A program made the translations under genes and the position numbers. The notes under the pieces were generated by a model. That model saw only the letters and a list, made by a program, of their open reading frames with translations. It ran no database searches and was not told where the DNA came from. From NCBI GenBank assembly GCA_965276785.1, contig OZ255629.1, positions 3,100,001 to 3,164,000 on the forward strand: a stretch of 64,000 nucleotides of DNA. The letters are read 5' to 3'. The stretch comes from LMUY01 sp965276785. GTDB taxonomy: Bacteria; Pseudomonadota; Alphaproteobacteria; Acetobacterales; Acetobacteraceae. The stretch's first letter is position 1, and each line of letters starts with the position of its first letter. This document shows positions 56,762 through 64,000 of the stretch, piece after piece.

Positions 56762-58705
56762 ATGGACCAGCAGCAGACTCCGTTTTGGCGACCCGACCCC
56801 GGAACAATCAAACGATCGCAGGCCAGCCGTATTGCGCTTCTACTCGGCCTCAGCAGCTTCGATGAATTATGTGCGTTCGCAACGGAGCACCCCGATCGCT
56901 ATTGGCAAAGCCTGATGACGACGCTCCCAATCATATGGTCCAAGCCCTACCGTGACTATGTCGACCTCACGGATGGGCCACCGTTTCCAAAGTGGTTTGT
57001 CGGGGGCGAGCTCAACTGGACTGACACGGTGTTCGCGCCGGGCCATCCGGAGGACCGTCCGGCGGTGATTGCCGAGAACGAGGCCGGCCACGTCGAGACA
57101 GTCAGCTACGGCGAGCTCCGACGGCGCGTGTCGCGCCTCGCCGCGGGACTGCACGCGATGGGCATCCGGCGCGCAGACCGGGTCGGCCTGCTGATGGAGA
57201 TGGGCGTGGAGGCGACCGTCTCCGTGCTGGCCGTGTCATGGCTGGGCGCCATTGCGGCTCCCCTGTTTAGCGGTTTCGGGCCGGAAGCGATCATCTCCCG
57301 CCTGCAATCGGCCGGAGCCTGCGCCTTGATCGCCACCAGCGGCTTCCGCCGCCGCGGCCGATGGGTGGACATCGCGGCGGTCGTCCAGGCCGTCCGCGCC
57401 AAGGTGCCATCGCTGCGCCACGTCATCGTCAAGGACGCGGAGGGGGCGTGCCCCATCCCCGACGCGCTGGCCTTCCACGACGTGGCGGGCGGGACGGCGG
57501 AGCGGGCCGCCGAGCGCATGGATCCGAACGATCCCATGATGGTGATCTACACGTCCGGCACGACCGGCAAGCCGAAGGGAGCAGTGCACACCCATGGCGG
57601 CTTTCCGCTGAAAATCGCGCACGACGCGGCCGTCCACTTCGACGTTGGACCGGGCGATGTGTTCTTCTGGCCAGCCGACCTGGGTTGGGTCGCGGGATCG
57701 CTCACTATCGCCAGCGCGCTGATGCGGGGCGCGACCTTGGTCTGCTACGACGGCGCGCCGGATATGCCCGACTGGTCGCGCCTGTCCCGCATCGCCCAAG
57801 CGCACCGGGTCACTCATCTCGGCGCCTCGCCGACGCTGATCCGCGGGCTGGCCGCAAACCAGTCGCTGGCGACCATGGGGGATTGCAGCAGTGTCCGGCT
57901 ACTGATCACCGCCGGCGAGGTCATCGACCCGGAACACATGATCTGGTTCGCCGACAGCTTCGGAAGAGGCACGTGCCCGGTCATCAACTACACCGGTGGA
58001 ACGGAGGTGTCCGGCGGCCTGCTCGCCAACGTCGTCGTCCGCCCGATCGTGGCCGCCGGGTTCAACAGCATCTCGCCGGGGGTCGCGGCCGACGTGCTGG
58101 ACGATGACGGCCGCCCGGTGCGCGACCAGATCGGGGAGTTGTCAATCCTCAAGCCGTTCGTGGGCATGACGCAATCGTTCTGGAACGACCGCGAGCGTTA
58201 CCTGGAAAGCTACTGGCAGAAGACGCCCGGCATCTGGACCCACGGCGACCTGGCGCTGCGGACGTCCGGGGACGTGCTGTTCCTGCTCGGACGGTCCGAC
58301 GACACGCTGAAGGTGGCCGGCAAGCGGGTCGGCCCGGCCGAGATCGAGGACGTGCTGATCGAATTGCCGGGGATTGCCGAAGCCGCGGCGATAGGGGTGG
58401 ACGATCCTGTAAAGGGGCAAAAGCTGATCGTGTTCGTGGTTCCTTCCAGTGCGCCGGAAGTGCCAGAGGCTGACCTGGAAGCAATCGTCACGACGACCAT
58501 CGCCACGCGCTTGGGCAAGCCTTTTCAGCCCAGCCGCGTGCACGTCGTGACGCAGCTGCCCAGGACGCGCAGTTCCAAGATCATGCGGCGCGTCATCCGG
58601 CGCGCCTACACCAATCAAGACCCCGGTGACTTATCGTCGCTCGAGGACACGGCCGCAGTCGAGGTAATCCGCGACGCGGCCGCCGGCAGCAAGGTTTACA
58701 GCTGA
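56762..58705 (+). CDS. Acyl-CoA synthetase (AMP-forming, acetyl-CoA synthetase-like)
   Basis: 647 residues. It has an ACS-type N-terminal cap, the ATP loop VIYTSGTTGKPKGAVHTHGG, NYTGGTEVSGG, GIWTHGDLAL, and the hinge LLGRSDDTLKVAGKRVGPAE. The catalytic lysine is in PRTRSSKIMRR. It activates a carboxylic acid to its CoA thioester; the cap suggests a short or substituted acid rather than a long chain. It shares its stop with the start of the CoA transferase gene (TGATGG), so the two are coupled. Confidence 0.9.
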   Translation: MDQQQTPFWRPDPGTIKRSQASRIALLLGLSSFDELCAFATEHPDRYWQSLMTTLPIIWSKPYRDYVDLTDGPPFPKWFVGGELNWTDTVFAPGHPEDRPAVIAENEAGHVETVSYGELRRRVSRLAAGLHAMGIRRADRVGLLMEMGVEATVSVLAVSWLGAIAAPLFSGFGPEAIISRLQSAGACALIATSGFRRRGRWVDIAAVVQAVRAKVPSLRHVIVKDAEGACPIPDALAFHDVAGGTAERAAERMDPNDPMMVIYTSGTTGKPKGAVHTHGGFPLKIAHDAAVHFDVGPGDVFFWPADLGWVAGSLTIASALMRGATLVCYDGAPDMPDWSRLSRIAQAHRVTHLGASPTLIRGLAANQSLATMGDCSSVRLLITAGEVIDPEHMIWFADSFGRGTCPVINYTGGTEVSGGLLANVVVRPIVAAGFNSISPGVAADVLDDDGRPVRDQIGELSILKPFVGMTQSFWNDRERYLESYWQKTPGIWTHGDLALRTSGDVLFLLGRSDDTLKVAGKRVGPAEIEDVLIELPGIAEAAAIGVDDPVKGQKLIVFVVPSSAPEVPEADLEAIVTTTIATRLGKPFQPSRVHVVTQLPRTRSSKIMRRVIRRAYTNQDPGDLSSLEDTAAVEVIRDAAAGSKVYS

Positions 58706-59928
58706 TGGCGGCACCGGTCCTTGCCGGCATCCGCGTGCTCGACATCGGCCGTTACATCGCCGGCCCGTTCTGCGCGGCCTTGCTCGGCGATCTCGGCGCG
58801 GACGTGATCCGGGTCGAGCGGGTGGAGGGAGGCGAGGACCGTTGGGTCACCCCGGTTGCCCCAGGTGGAGAAGGCGCGTTGTTCATGCAGGTCAACCGCA
58901 ACAAGCGGTCCCTGGCGCTCGACCTCGGGTCGCCACAGGGATTGGAGGTGTTGCAACGCCAGATCGCACGAGCGGACGTTGTCGTGGCGAACATGCCTTT
59001 GCGGACCCTGCAGAAGCTGGGGCTCGATTACGAGCATCTGTCAGCAGCCCGGCCGGACATCATCCTCACGACTGCGACGGCCTTCGGGCCGGGTGGATCG
59101 TCGTCGGACAAGGTCGGCTTTGACGGCGTGGCGCAAGCGATGAGTGGCGCGGTGCACATGTCCGGGCCATCGGGTCAACCGTCGAAGCTGATGGTGTCCT
59201 ACGTCGACTACGGCACCGCCCTGTCCTGCGCCTTCGGGACCGTGGCAGCACTCTACCAGCGCCGCGCAACCGGCCTTGGCCAGCTCGTCGAAGCGTCGCT
59301 ACTGGGAACCGCCCTCACGATGGCGAACAATTTGCTGATCGAGCAGTCCCTGCTCGGGCTGGACCGGACGGCGACAGGCAACCGAAGCCCGTTGGCCGCC
59401 CCGTCCGACATCTTCGCGACGCAGGATGGCTGGATCATCGTGCAGGTGATCGGGGACCCGATGTTTCGCCGGTGGGCGGCCTTGCTCGGGCGAACCGATC
59501 TCCTGGTAGGATCGGCCTACGGGAGCGATCAGGCTCGCGGCAACAACGGCGAGGCGCTCAGCGCCGTGATGGCGGCCTGGTGCGCCGAACGGACCCGGTC
59601 GGCTGCCCTGGCCGAATTGGCGACCGCGAACATCCCCTGCGGCCCGGTCTATGGTCCGCGTGAAGTGCTGACCGATCCGCATATCCGCGAATCGCAAGCC
59701 TTCGTGCCGGTTGATTTCCCCGGCCTTACAGCGCCTGCGCCGGTCGCCCGGCCGCCGGTGAGCCTCAGCCGCTCGCCCTTGGCGATCAGCCGCCGCGCGC
59801 CGCTCTTGGGTGAGCACACCAGGGAACTCCTCGAGGAAAGCGGTTATGGGCCGGAGGAGATTGCAGCGTTGGGCAAAGCGGGGATCACCAGGGACGCGGC
59901 CAATCCAGCCAGCGCGCCCGTGGCGTGA
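58705..59928 (+). CDS. Class III CoA transferase (CaiB/BaiF family)
   Basis: 407 residues. GIRVLDIGRYIAGPFCAALL at the N-terminus and DLGADVIRVE are family marks. The catalytic aspartate lies in VSYVDYGTALSCAFG. The C-terminal half has ANIPCGPVYGPREVLTDPH. It transfers CoA between carboxylic acids without ATP. Translationally coupled to the acyl-CoA synthetase, so the cluster has two ways to activate its substrate or to recycle CoA from a product. Confidence 0.92.
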   Translation: MAAPVLAGIRVLDIGRYIAGPFCAALLGDLGADVIRVERVEGGEDRWVTPVAPGGEGALFMQVNRNKRSLALDLGSPQGLEVLQRQIARADVVVANMPLRTLQKLGLDYEHLSAARPDIILTTATAFGPGGSSSDKVGFDGVAQAMSGAVHMSGPSGQPSKLMVSYVDYGTALSCAFGTVAALYQRRATGLGQLVEASLLGTALTMANNLLIEQSLLGLDRTATGNRSPLAAPSDIFATQDGWIIVQVIGDPMFRRWAALLGRTDLLVGSAYGSDQARGNNGEALSAVMAAWCAERTRSAALAELATANIPCGPVYGPREVLTDPHIRESQAFVPVDFPGLTAPAPVARPPVSLSRSPLAISRRAPLLGEHTRELLEESGYGPEEIAALGKAGITRDAANPASAPVA

Positions 59929-60100
59929 CCGTGTGCGCCAATTCCTTGTCAAGGAGTAGCCATCCTCGGATCTGGGCTGAAAAGCCTGCTCGGCGGGATC
60001 CGCGGCGCCACAAAGGCTGCTGAACACCCGGCAGCAGTGCCCCCCACCGACACGTCAGTGTTCATATCCAGTTTGGACGCCGTGGAGGCTTGCATGCGGC
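59929..60100. other. Convergent gap, nothing recognised
   Basis: 172 bases between the CoA transferase and cupin stops. A weak hairpin around 60016-60038 (GCTGCTG and CAGCAG) might serve as a terminator, but there is no T-run. No gene was seen. Confidence 0.3.
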
Positions 60101-60469
60101 TCAACCCCTGAGAAAGCCGCTGTCCGGATCGATCCAGTCCTGACGCGGCGGGTTGAACACGTCGTATTCGAGCGTGTCATCCAAAGCCTCGACCCCATGG
60201 AGCAGGTTCGACGGAATGACGATCACCTCGACCGCGTTGACGAGCACCGCCTCGTCGCCCGCCGCGCCCAGGGTGAACCGGAGACAGCCGCTCACGACAT
60301 GGGTGAACTGCTCGTGGACGTGGGAATGCGCCGGCACCACAGCCCCCTTCTCGAAACGTACCTCGCCGATCATGACACGCTCGCTGGTGACGAAACGGCG
60401 GGTGATGCCACCGCGCAGGTGCTCCAACGGTTGTTCGTCCCAACGGTAATGGGCGGCTTGCGGTGACAT
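60101..60469 (-). CDS. Cupin-domain protein
   Basis: 122 residues. Single cupin barrel with metal ligands in PAHSHVHEQFTHVVSGCLRF (His, His, Glu) and a later His in IPSNLLHGVEAL. Small cupins of this type are isomerases, dioxygenase-like or sensor proteins; no specific role can be given. Start 60469 has GGAGA nine bases upstream; the open frame to 60625 overlaps a gene remnant. It is downstream of iorB on the same strand. Confidence 0.8.
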   Translation of the reverse strand: MSPQAAHYRWDEQPLEHLRGGITRRFVTSERVMIGEVRFEKGAVVPAHSHVHEQFTHVVSGCLRFTLGAAGDEAVLVNAVEVIVIPSNLLHGVEALDDTLEYDVFNPPRQDWIDPDSGFLRG

Positions 60470-60489
60470 GTTGATCGTCTCTCCTTCGG

Positions 60490-60668
60490 GGCCGTCCGAC
60501 CGGGTCCGCGGCCTGCGAGAGGTCGCTCGGGTAGAAGCGAGAAAGGTCACCGGGGTTGAGGACGTCCGCGGGGCGCACGCCACCCGCCTCCAGTTTCGCG
60601 GACAGCCGACCTCCACCAGGCCCATACGCCTGCAAAGAACCGCTGCCAGTGTCGAACAGGATCACCTT
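60490..60668 (-). pseudogene. Fragment resembling the N-terminus of an MBL-fold hydrolase
   Basis: The minus strand reads VILFDTGSGSLQAYGPGGGR followed by LSAKLEAGGVRPADV, which looks like the start of a metallo-beta-lactamase-fold hydrolase (DTGSG, then GVxPADV). The HxHxDH metal site that should follow is missing and the text turns into LNPGDLSRFYP. I interpret it as a remnant left by deletion. Identification is tentative. Confidence 0.35.
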
Positions 60669-61003
60669 GGACCCGGACCCGGCTGCGGCGCTGCCTCCGC
60701 CGGGGGGCTCCTCACCCCGGCGATCGGTGCATTCCCAGCCTTGGCGGACCCACGTGCGGGACCCGTCTTGCCCGGCCCCTTGACGGTCGACGCTCGCTTA
60801 GGGAGTTTGGCATTGGCGGCAGACCCTTTGCTCGCCATGGGGCTATCGGTCCGCGGCATTGCTTGCGCGGCGGCAGGCGGAATGCCTGTCAGCAAAACGG
60901 CCCAAACCGCCAGGCCTATCAGCGCAAGCATGGCCCGGCTCGGGACGGGCGGACGAGGGAAGGCGTAACCCATTCTGCGGGCTGGAATGCAGGCACCCGG
61001 CAT
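60662..61003 (-). CDS. Small exported or membrane-anchored Ala/Pro/Lys-rich protein
   Basis: 113 residues. One hydrophobic helix at about 25-45 (MLALIGLAVWAVLLTGIPPA) is followed by AAAQA, a possible signal-peptidase site. The tail is low complexity (KGSAANAKLPKRASTVKGPG) and ends in repeated Gly-Pro. Its ATG shares a base with the iorB stop (TGATG), so translation may be coupled. There is no CxxCH or other cofactor motif. It may be a real accessory protein or an opportunistic frame. Function unknown. Confidence 0.4.
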   Translation of the reverse strand: MPGACIPARRMGYAFPRPPVPSRAMLALIGLAVWAVLLTGIPPAAAQAMPRTDSPMASKGSAANAKLPKRASTVKGPGKTGPARGSAKAGNAPIAGVRSPPAEAAPQPGPGPR

Positions 61004-63165
61004 CAGGCGGATCCCTTGAGCGGGAGCGACCGGGCCCGCCTTCCCGTCGCTGCAAACATAGCATTAGCGATTGCGGGTGCGGTGGCCGGCAAGCCTGCCT
61101 CCCCGGCGCCGCCGATTTCTCCGCCGCTTTGGATCAGATAGATCTCGATCCTGGGCGCCTCCGCCATGCGCAGGACTTGGTAATCGTAGAAGTTGCTCTG
61201 GCTCACGCGCCCGTCCTTGATCGTGATCTCTTCCTTGAGCGCCGCGCTCACGCCCATGGTGATGCAGCCCTCCATCTGCGCCACGACGCTGTCAGGATTG
61301 ATCGCGATCCCGCAATCGATCGCGCCAACGATGCGGTGGACCTTGGGCGTGCCGTCCTGCACAGACACTTCCGCAACCTGGGCGACAAAGCTTCCGACGC
61401 ACTCGGAAAAGGCGATGCCCTGGAACCGTCCTGCCGGCAAGGCCCCGCCCCACCCTGCCTCGGTTGCCGCCTTGTCGAGTACGGCCAGTGCACGCGGGCT
61501 GTCCCGTAACAGGCGCCGGCGGAACGCGTATGGATCTTTCCCGGCTGTCGCGGCGAGTTCGTCGATCAGGGTTTCGATAAAGAAGCCGTTGTGGGAAGCG
61601 CCGACGGCCCGCCAGTAGCCAACGGGCACGTGCGTCGGCTGGAAGGCGAACTGCACCAACACGTTGGGAATGGTATACTGTTGCAGCTTGCCCGGCGCGC
61701 TCGATGTCTCGGTCGAGATCCCAAGCAGCGCCGCCGGATCGGCTCCCTTGATCAGCGCGGTGCCGATCGTGTGTTCGATAATCGAGGGGCCGACCAGCCG
61801 GATCGTCATGGCCGTAACGTCGCCGGCCGCGTCCAAGGCCGCCGATAGGCGGGCCGACATAGCCGGCCGATAAAAGTCGTGCTGGACGTCCTCCTCCCGG
61901 CTCCAGATCAGCTGGACCGGGCGCTTCACGGCCTTCGAGATCGCCACCGCCTGCGCCACGAAATCCTGCTCGAACTTGCGGCCGAACGCGCCGCCGACGA
62001 GGGTCGCGTGGGCAAGGACGGCTTGCACCGGCAGCCCGCTCACCCGGGCCGCGACGTCGGCCGCCGTCGTCAGGTTCTGGGTGGGGATCCACAGCTCACA
62101 GCGCGTATCCGTGACATCGGCCGTGCACGTCATCGGCTCCATCGGTGCATGATAGAGGAACGGCACCTCGAAGTCGGAGGTGACCACTTTTGCGGAGTTC
62201 GTCAGCGCTCCGGGTGCGTCGCCAGCCTCAATGACGGCCGGAACGCCCGGCGCGGTTAGCTGCGGCTTGCGTTGCCCGGCGATCCGCTCAGACGAGACGG
62301 CCGCTTGCGGCACGTCCGAGAACACCACATCGAGCCCTTGGACGGCAGTCTTAGCCCGCCAGAAGCTGTCCGCGACGACTGCGACTGCGTCTTGCAGCTT
62401 TACTATGTCGATGATGCCCGGCCGGCGCACATTAGCGTTGCTCACAGACACAAGCTTCGCGCCGAAGACCGGAGCCTGCCGGATGGCCGCATACGTCATG
62501 CCCGGCACCCGAACGTCGATGCCGTATTTGGCTGAACCGTCCACCTTGTCGGGAAGGTCGAGCCGCGGGACAGGCTTGCCAACGATCGTGAACGCTGTCC
62601 GCAGTGGCGGATTATCGGGTATCGGCAGGCGGGCGGCAGCAGCGGCCAAATCGCCGAACGATGCGCTGCGCCCGCTCGCCTCGTGGCGCACAACGCCATC
62701 GCCGACGATGCAGGCTGATGCGTCAACGGACCAGCGGCGGGCTGCGGCCTCTGCCAGCATCGCGCGTGCCGTGGCCGCGGCCTTGCGCAGCGGGACAAAC
62801 CAGCGCCGAACCATCTGACTGCCCGACGTGCTCTGTACTGGGCGGCCCGGAACGCGAAAGCTGGGGTCGAGCGGTGGCGGCTGTATCGCAACCCGGGCCC
62901 AGTCGGCTCCCAGTTCGTCGGCGACGATCATCGCCAGCCCGGTCATCGACCCCTGGCCGAGTTCGAAGCATGGCGTGATGACGGTGATCCCGCCATCCGT
63001 GGCGATCCTTATGAAGGCCCCGAGCTGGGTGGCGGCTTCAGCCGTTTGGGCGAGGCCTGAAGCAGGCAGTCCGATTGCGACCACCAAGCCGGTCATGCCG
63101 GCGCCCGCGAGCATCGTCCGGCGGCTCACGCCCACTCGTTCGCCGGCCATGCTGTGGGGTTTCAT
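61003..63165 (-). CDS. iorB: Molybdopterin-binding oxidoreductase large subunit, IorB-like (isoquinoline 1-oxidoreductase type)
   Basis: 720 residues. Twin-arginine signal VSRRTMLAGAGMTGLVVAIG, then the molybdopterin domains of the xanthine-dehydrogenase superfamily: ITPCFELGQGSMTGLAMIVA, LVGGAFGRKFEQDFVAQAV and PVGYWRAVGASHNGFFIETL. The fused two-domain layout matches the beta subunit of isoquinoline 1-oxidoreductase and membrane-linked aldehyde dehydrogenases, which act in the periplasm and hydroxylate N-heterocycles or oxidise aldehydes. Start 63165 overlaps the iorA stop as ATGA; the longer frame to 63216 lies inside iorA. No cytochrome c subunit gene is adjacent. Substrate unknown. Confidence 0.9.
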   Translation of the reverse strand: MKPHSMAGERVGVSRRTMLAGAGMTGLVVAIGLPASGLAQTAEAATQLGAFIRIATDGGITVITPCFELGQGSMTGLAMIVADELGADWARVAIQPPPLDPSFRVPGRPVQSTSGSQMVRRWFVPLRKAAATARAMLAEAAARRWSVDASACIVGDGVVRHEASGRSASFGDLAAAAARLPIPDNPPLRTAFTIVGKPVPRLDLPDKVDGSAKYGIDVRVPGMTYAAIRQAPVFGAKLVSVSNANVRRPGIIDIVKLQDAVAVVADSFWRAKTAVQGLDVVFSDVPQAAVSSERIAGQRKPQLTAPGVPAVIEAGDAPGALTNSAKVVTSDFEVPFLYHAPMEPMTCTADVTDTRCELWIPTQNLTTAADVAARVSGLPVQAVLAHATLVGGAFGRKFEQDFVAQAVAISKAVKRPVQLIWSREEDVQHDFYRPAMSARLSAALDAAGDVTAMTIRLVGPSIIEHTIGTALIKGADPAALLGISTETSSAPGKLQQYTIPNVLVQFAFQPTHVPVGYWRAVGASHNGFFIETLIDELAATAGKDPYAFRRRLLRDSPRALAVLDKAATEAGWGGALPAGRFQGIAFSECVGSFVAQVAEVSVQDGTPKVHRIVGAIDCGIAINPDSVVAQMEGCITMGVSAALKEEITIKDGRVSQSNFYDYQVLRMAEAPRIEIYLIQSGGEIGGAGEAGLPATAPAIANAMFAATGRRARSLPLKGSA

Positions 63166-63608
63166 ACCCGGGCCGTCCGATGGATCGCGGCCCTGATCCG
63201 CGAATACGTGCCACAACGGCAGATATTGGTCATCGCCGCGTCGATCTGCTCATCCGTCGGCTGCGGGTGCGCCTCAAGCAGCGCCGCGGCCGCCATGATC
63301 ATGCCTGATTGGCAATAGCCGCATTGCGGCGTCTGTTCGGCAATCCAGGCCCGCTGCACGGGATGCGACCGGTCCGGACTGAGCCCCTCGATGGTCGTGA
63401 TCTTACGCGCGCCGACCACCGCCACTGGGGTGATGCAACTCCTGGTGGCCTTCCCGTTCAGATGCACGGTGCACGCGCCGCACAGGCCGACGCCGCAGCC
63501 ATACTTGGTTCCCGTCATGTCCAAGATGTCCCGCAGGACCCAAAGCAAGGGCATCTCGCCCTCCACATCGACCCGGCGCGGTTTCTCGTTGATGGTCAGC
63601 TCGAACAT
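63162..63608 (-). CDS. iorA: (2Fe-2S)-binding subunit, IorA-like
   Basis: 148 residues. The plant-type [2Fe-2S] loop is YGCGVGLCGACTVHLNG with a following Cys in ATRSCITPV. The second cluster is in QCGYCQSGMIMAAAALLEA and NICRCGTYSRIRAAI. It transfers electrons from the molybdenum subunit encoded next, with which it shares a 4-base overlap. Start 63608 (MFELTINEKPRR) is chosen because family members begin this way; an ATG at 63659 would overlap the neighbouring gene. It lacks its own signal, so it probably travels with the Tat-exported IorB. Confidence 0.9.
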   Translation of the reverse strand: MFELTINEKPRRVDVEGEMPLLWVLRDILDMTGTKYGCGVGLCGACTVHLNGKATRSCITPVAVVGARKITTIEGLSPDRSHPVQRAWIAEQTPQCGYCQSGMIMAAAALLEAHPQPTDEQIDAAMTNICRCGTYSRIRAAIHRTARV

Positions 63609-63636
63609 GCGGTCCAAATCCCCTGATGATCGTCGG

Positions 63637-64000
63637 TCATCGATGAGCCAGCTCGTCACGCGCCGTGCCGACCTGGGCCAGGCTCCAGTCGTCCGGATCC
63701 ATTCCGTACTGCTGTTCCCATTGCACCATCCTTCCGTCGGCCTGCGCGCGGAGGATGAGTTCGTTCAACTTGGCCAAGAATGCCTCGTCGTTCTTGCGGA
63801 CGCCGATCTGGAAACCGTTGACTTGCAGCGGCTCGCCAACGACCGCGTAGCCGCTCCACTGCGGATCCTTGACCTTGAGCCTGACGAGGATTTCGTCGAA
63901 AGCGAACCCCGCGCAGCGCCCGGCCGCCAACGCGTCATAGGCCTGCGAGGCATCGGCGAACTCGATCATGTGGGCGCCGAAGCGGCTTGTGATCGCCGGG
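63637..64000 (-). CDS. ABC transporter substrate-binding protein, family 3, C-terminal part
   Basis: 121 residues of the C-terminal lobe of a polar amino-acid-type solute-binding protein (SBP_bac_3). Features are QAYDALAAGRCAGFAFDEIL, VGEPLQVNGFQIGVRKNDEA and FLAKLNELILRAQADGRM, ending DELAHR. The frame is open through the right edge of the window (PAITSRFGAHM precedes it), so the N-terminus and signal peptide are outside. It precedes iorA on the same strand by 28 bases and may be cotranscribed with it. Confidence 0.85.
   Translation of the reverse strand, partial: PAITSRFGAHMIEFADASQAYDALAAGRCAGFAFDEILVRLKVKDPQWSGYAVVGEPLQVNGFQIGVRKNDEAFLAKLNELILRAQADGRMVQWEQQYGMDPDDWSLAQVGTARDELAHR

Overview
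The window is chromosomal DNA of a GC-rich alphaproteobacterium. The rrn order (16S, tRNA-Ile, tRNA-Ala, 23S, 5S, initiator tRNA-Met), the 16S ends and the fused transaldolase/glucose-6-phosphate isomerase gene point to Rhodospirillales, most likely Acetobacteraceae or a near relative. This placement is an inference from familiarity; I could not run an alignment.

1-11.8 kb (minus strand) is most of a type 2 BREX (Pgl) phage-defence operon, transcribed pglW, pglX, pglY. pglY runs off the left edge, and pglZ, brxD and brxHI would be expected beyond it. pglX carries palindromic repeats inserted in frame. Upstream of pglW lie a 69-codon hypothetical gene and a frameshifted serine-recombinase relic that abuts the initiator tRNA, so the defence operon probably arrived on an integrating element.

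13.4-19.7 kb (minus) is a complete rRNA operon. Its 23S gene is split near helix 45 by a 440-nt intervening sequence encoding a four-helix-bundle protein. The arms of that insert are almost identical to a repeat in the tRNA spacers. The 16S leader is strikingly G/U-rich in the transcript.

19.9-29.2 kb is mixed housekeeping: cysG, a 3-hydroxybutyrate dehydrogenase-type SDR, a patatin-like lipase, dps, parE, and a three-gene sensory operon (CHASE3 histidine kinase, single-domain receiver, receiver-HisKA_2 kinase).

29.3-40.4 kb (plus) is one compact pentose-phosphate operon: tkt, tal-pgi fusion, gnd, zwf, two HAD phosphatases, pgl, rpiA, gntK. Most junctions overlap by 1-4 bases. It covers oxidation of glucose 6-phosphate, carbon rearrangement and gluconate entry.

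40.4-44.2 kb holds a VOC protein, an MHS-type MFS carrier and a Cache chemoreceptor. 44.1-64 kb is a catabolic island. A minus-strand operon encodes DUF35 protein, Cys-less thiolase homologue, MaoC hydratase, two adjacent acyl-CoA dehydrogenases, SDR and a third acyl-CoA dehydrogenase. Next come an IclR regulator, a 3-hydroxyisobutyrate dehydrogenase-like enzyme and an enoyl-CoA hydratase-like protein. Then follow a Tat-exported amidase, an orphan binding protein, an acyl-CoA synthetase and a class III CoA transferase. The end holds a cupin, an isoquinoline-1-oxidoreductase-like molybdoenzyme (IorAB) and a truncated family-3 binding protein. Together they look like uptake, activation and (R)-type beta-oxidation or retro-aldol cleavage of an unidentified, probably branched or ring-bearing acid or amide.
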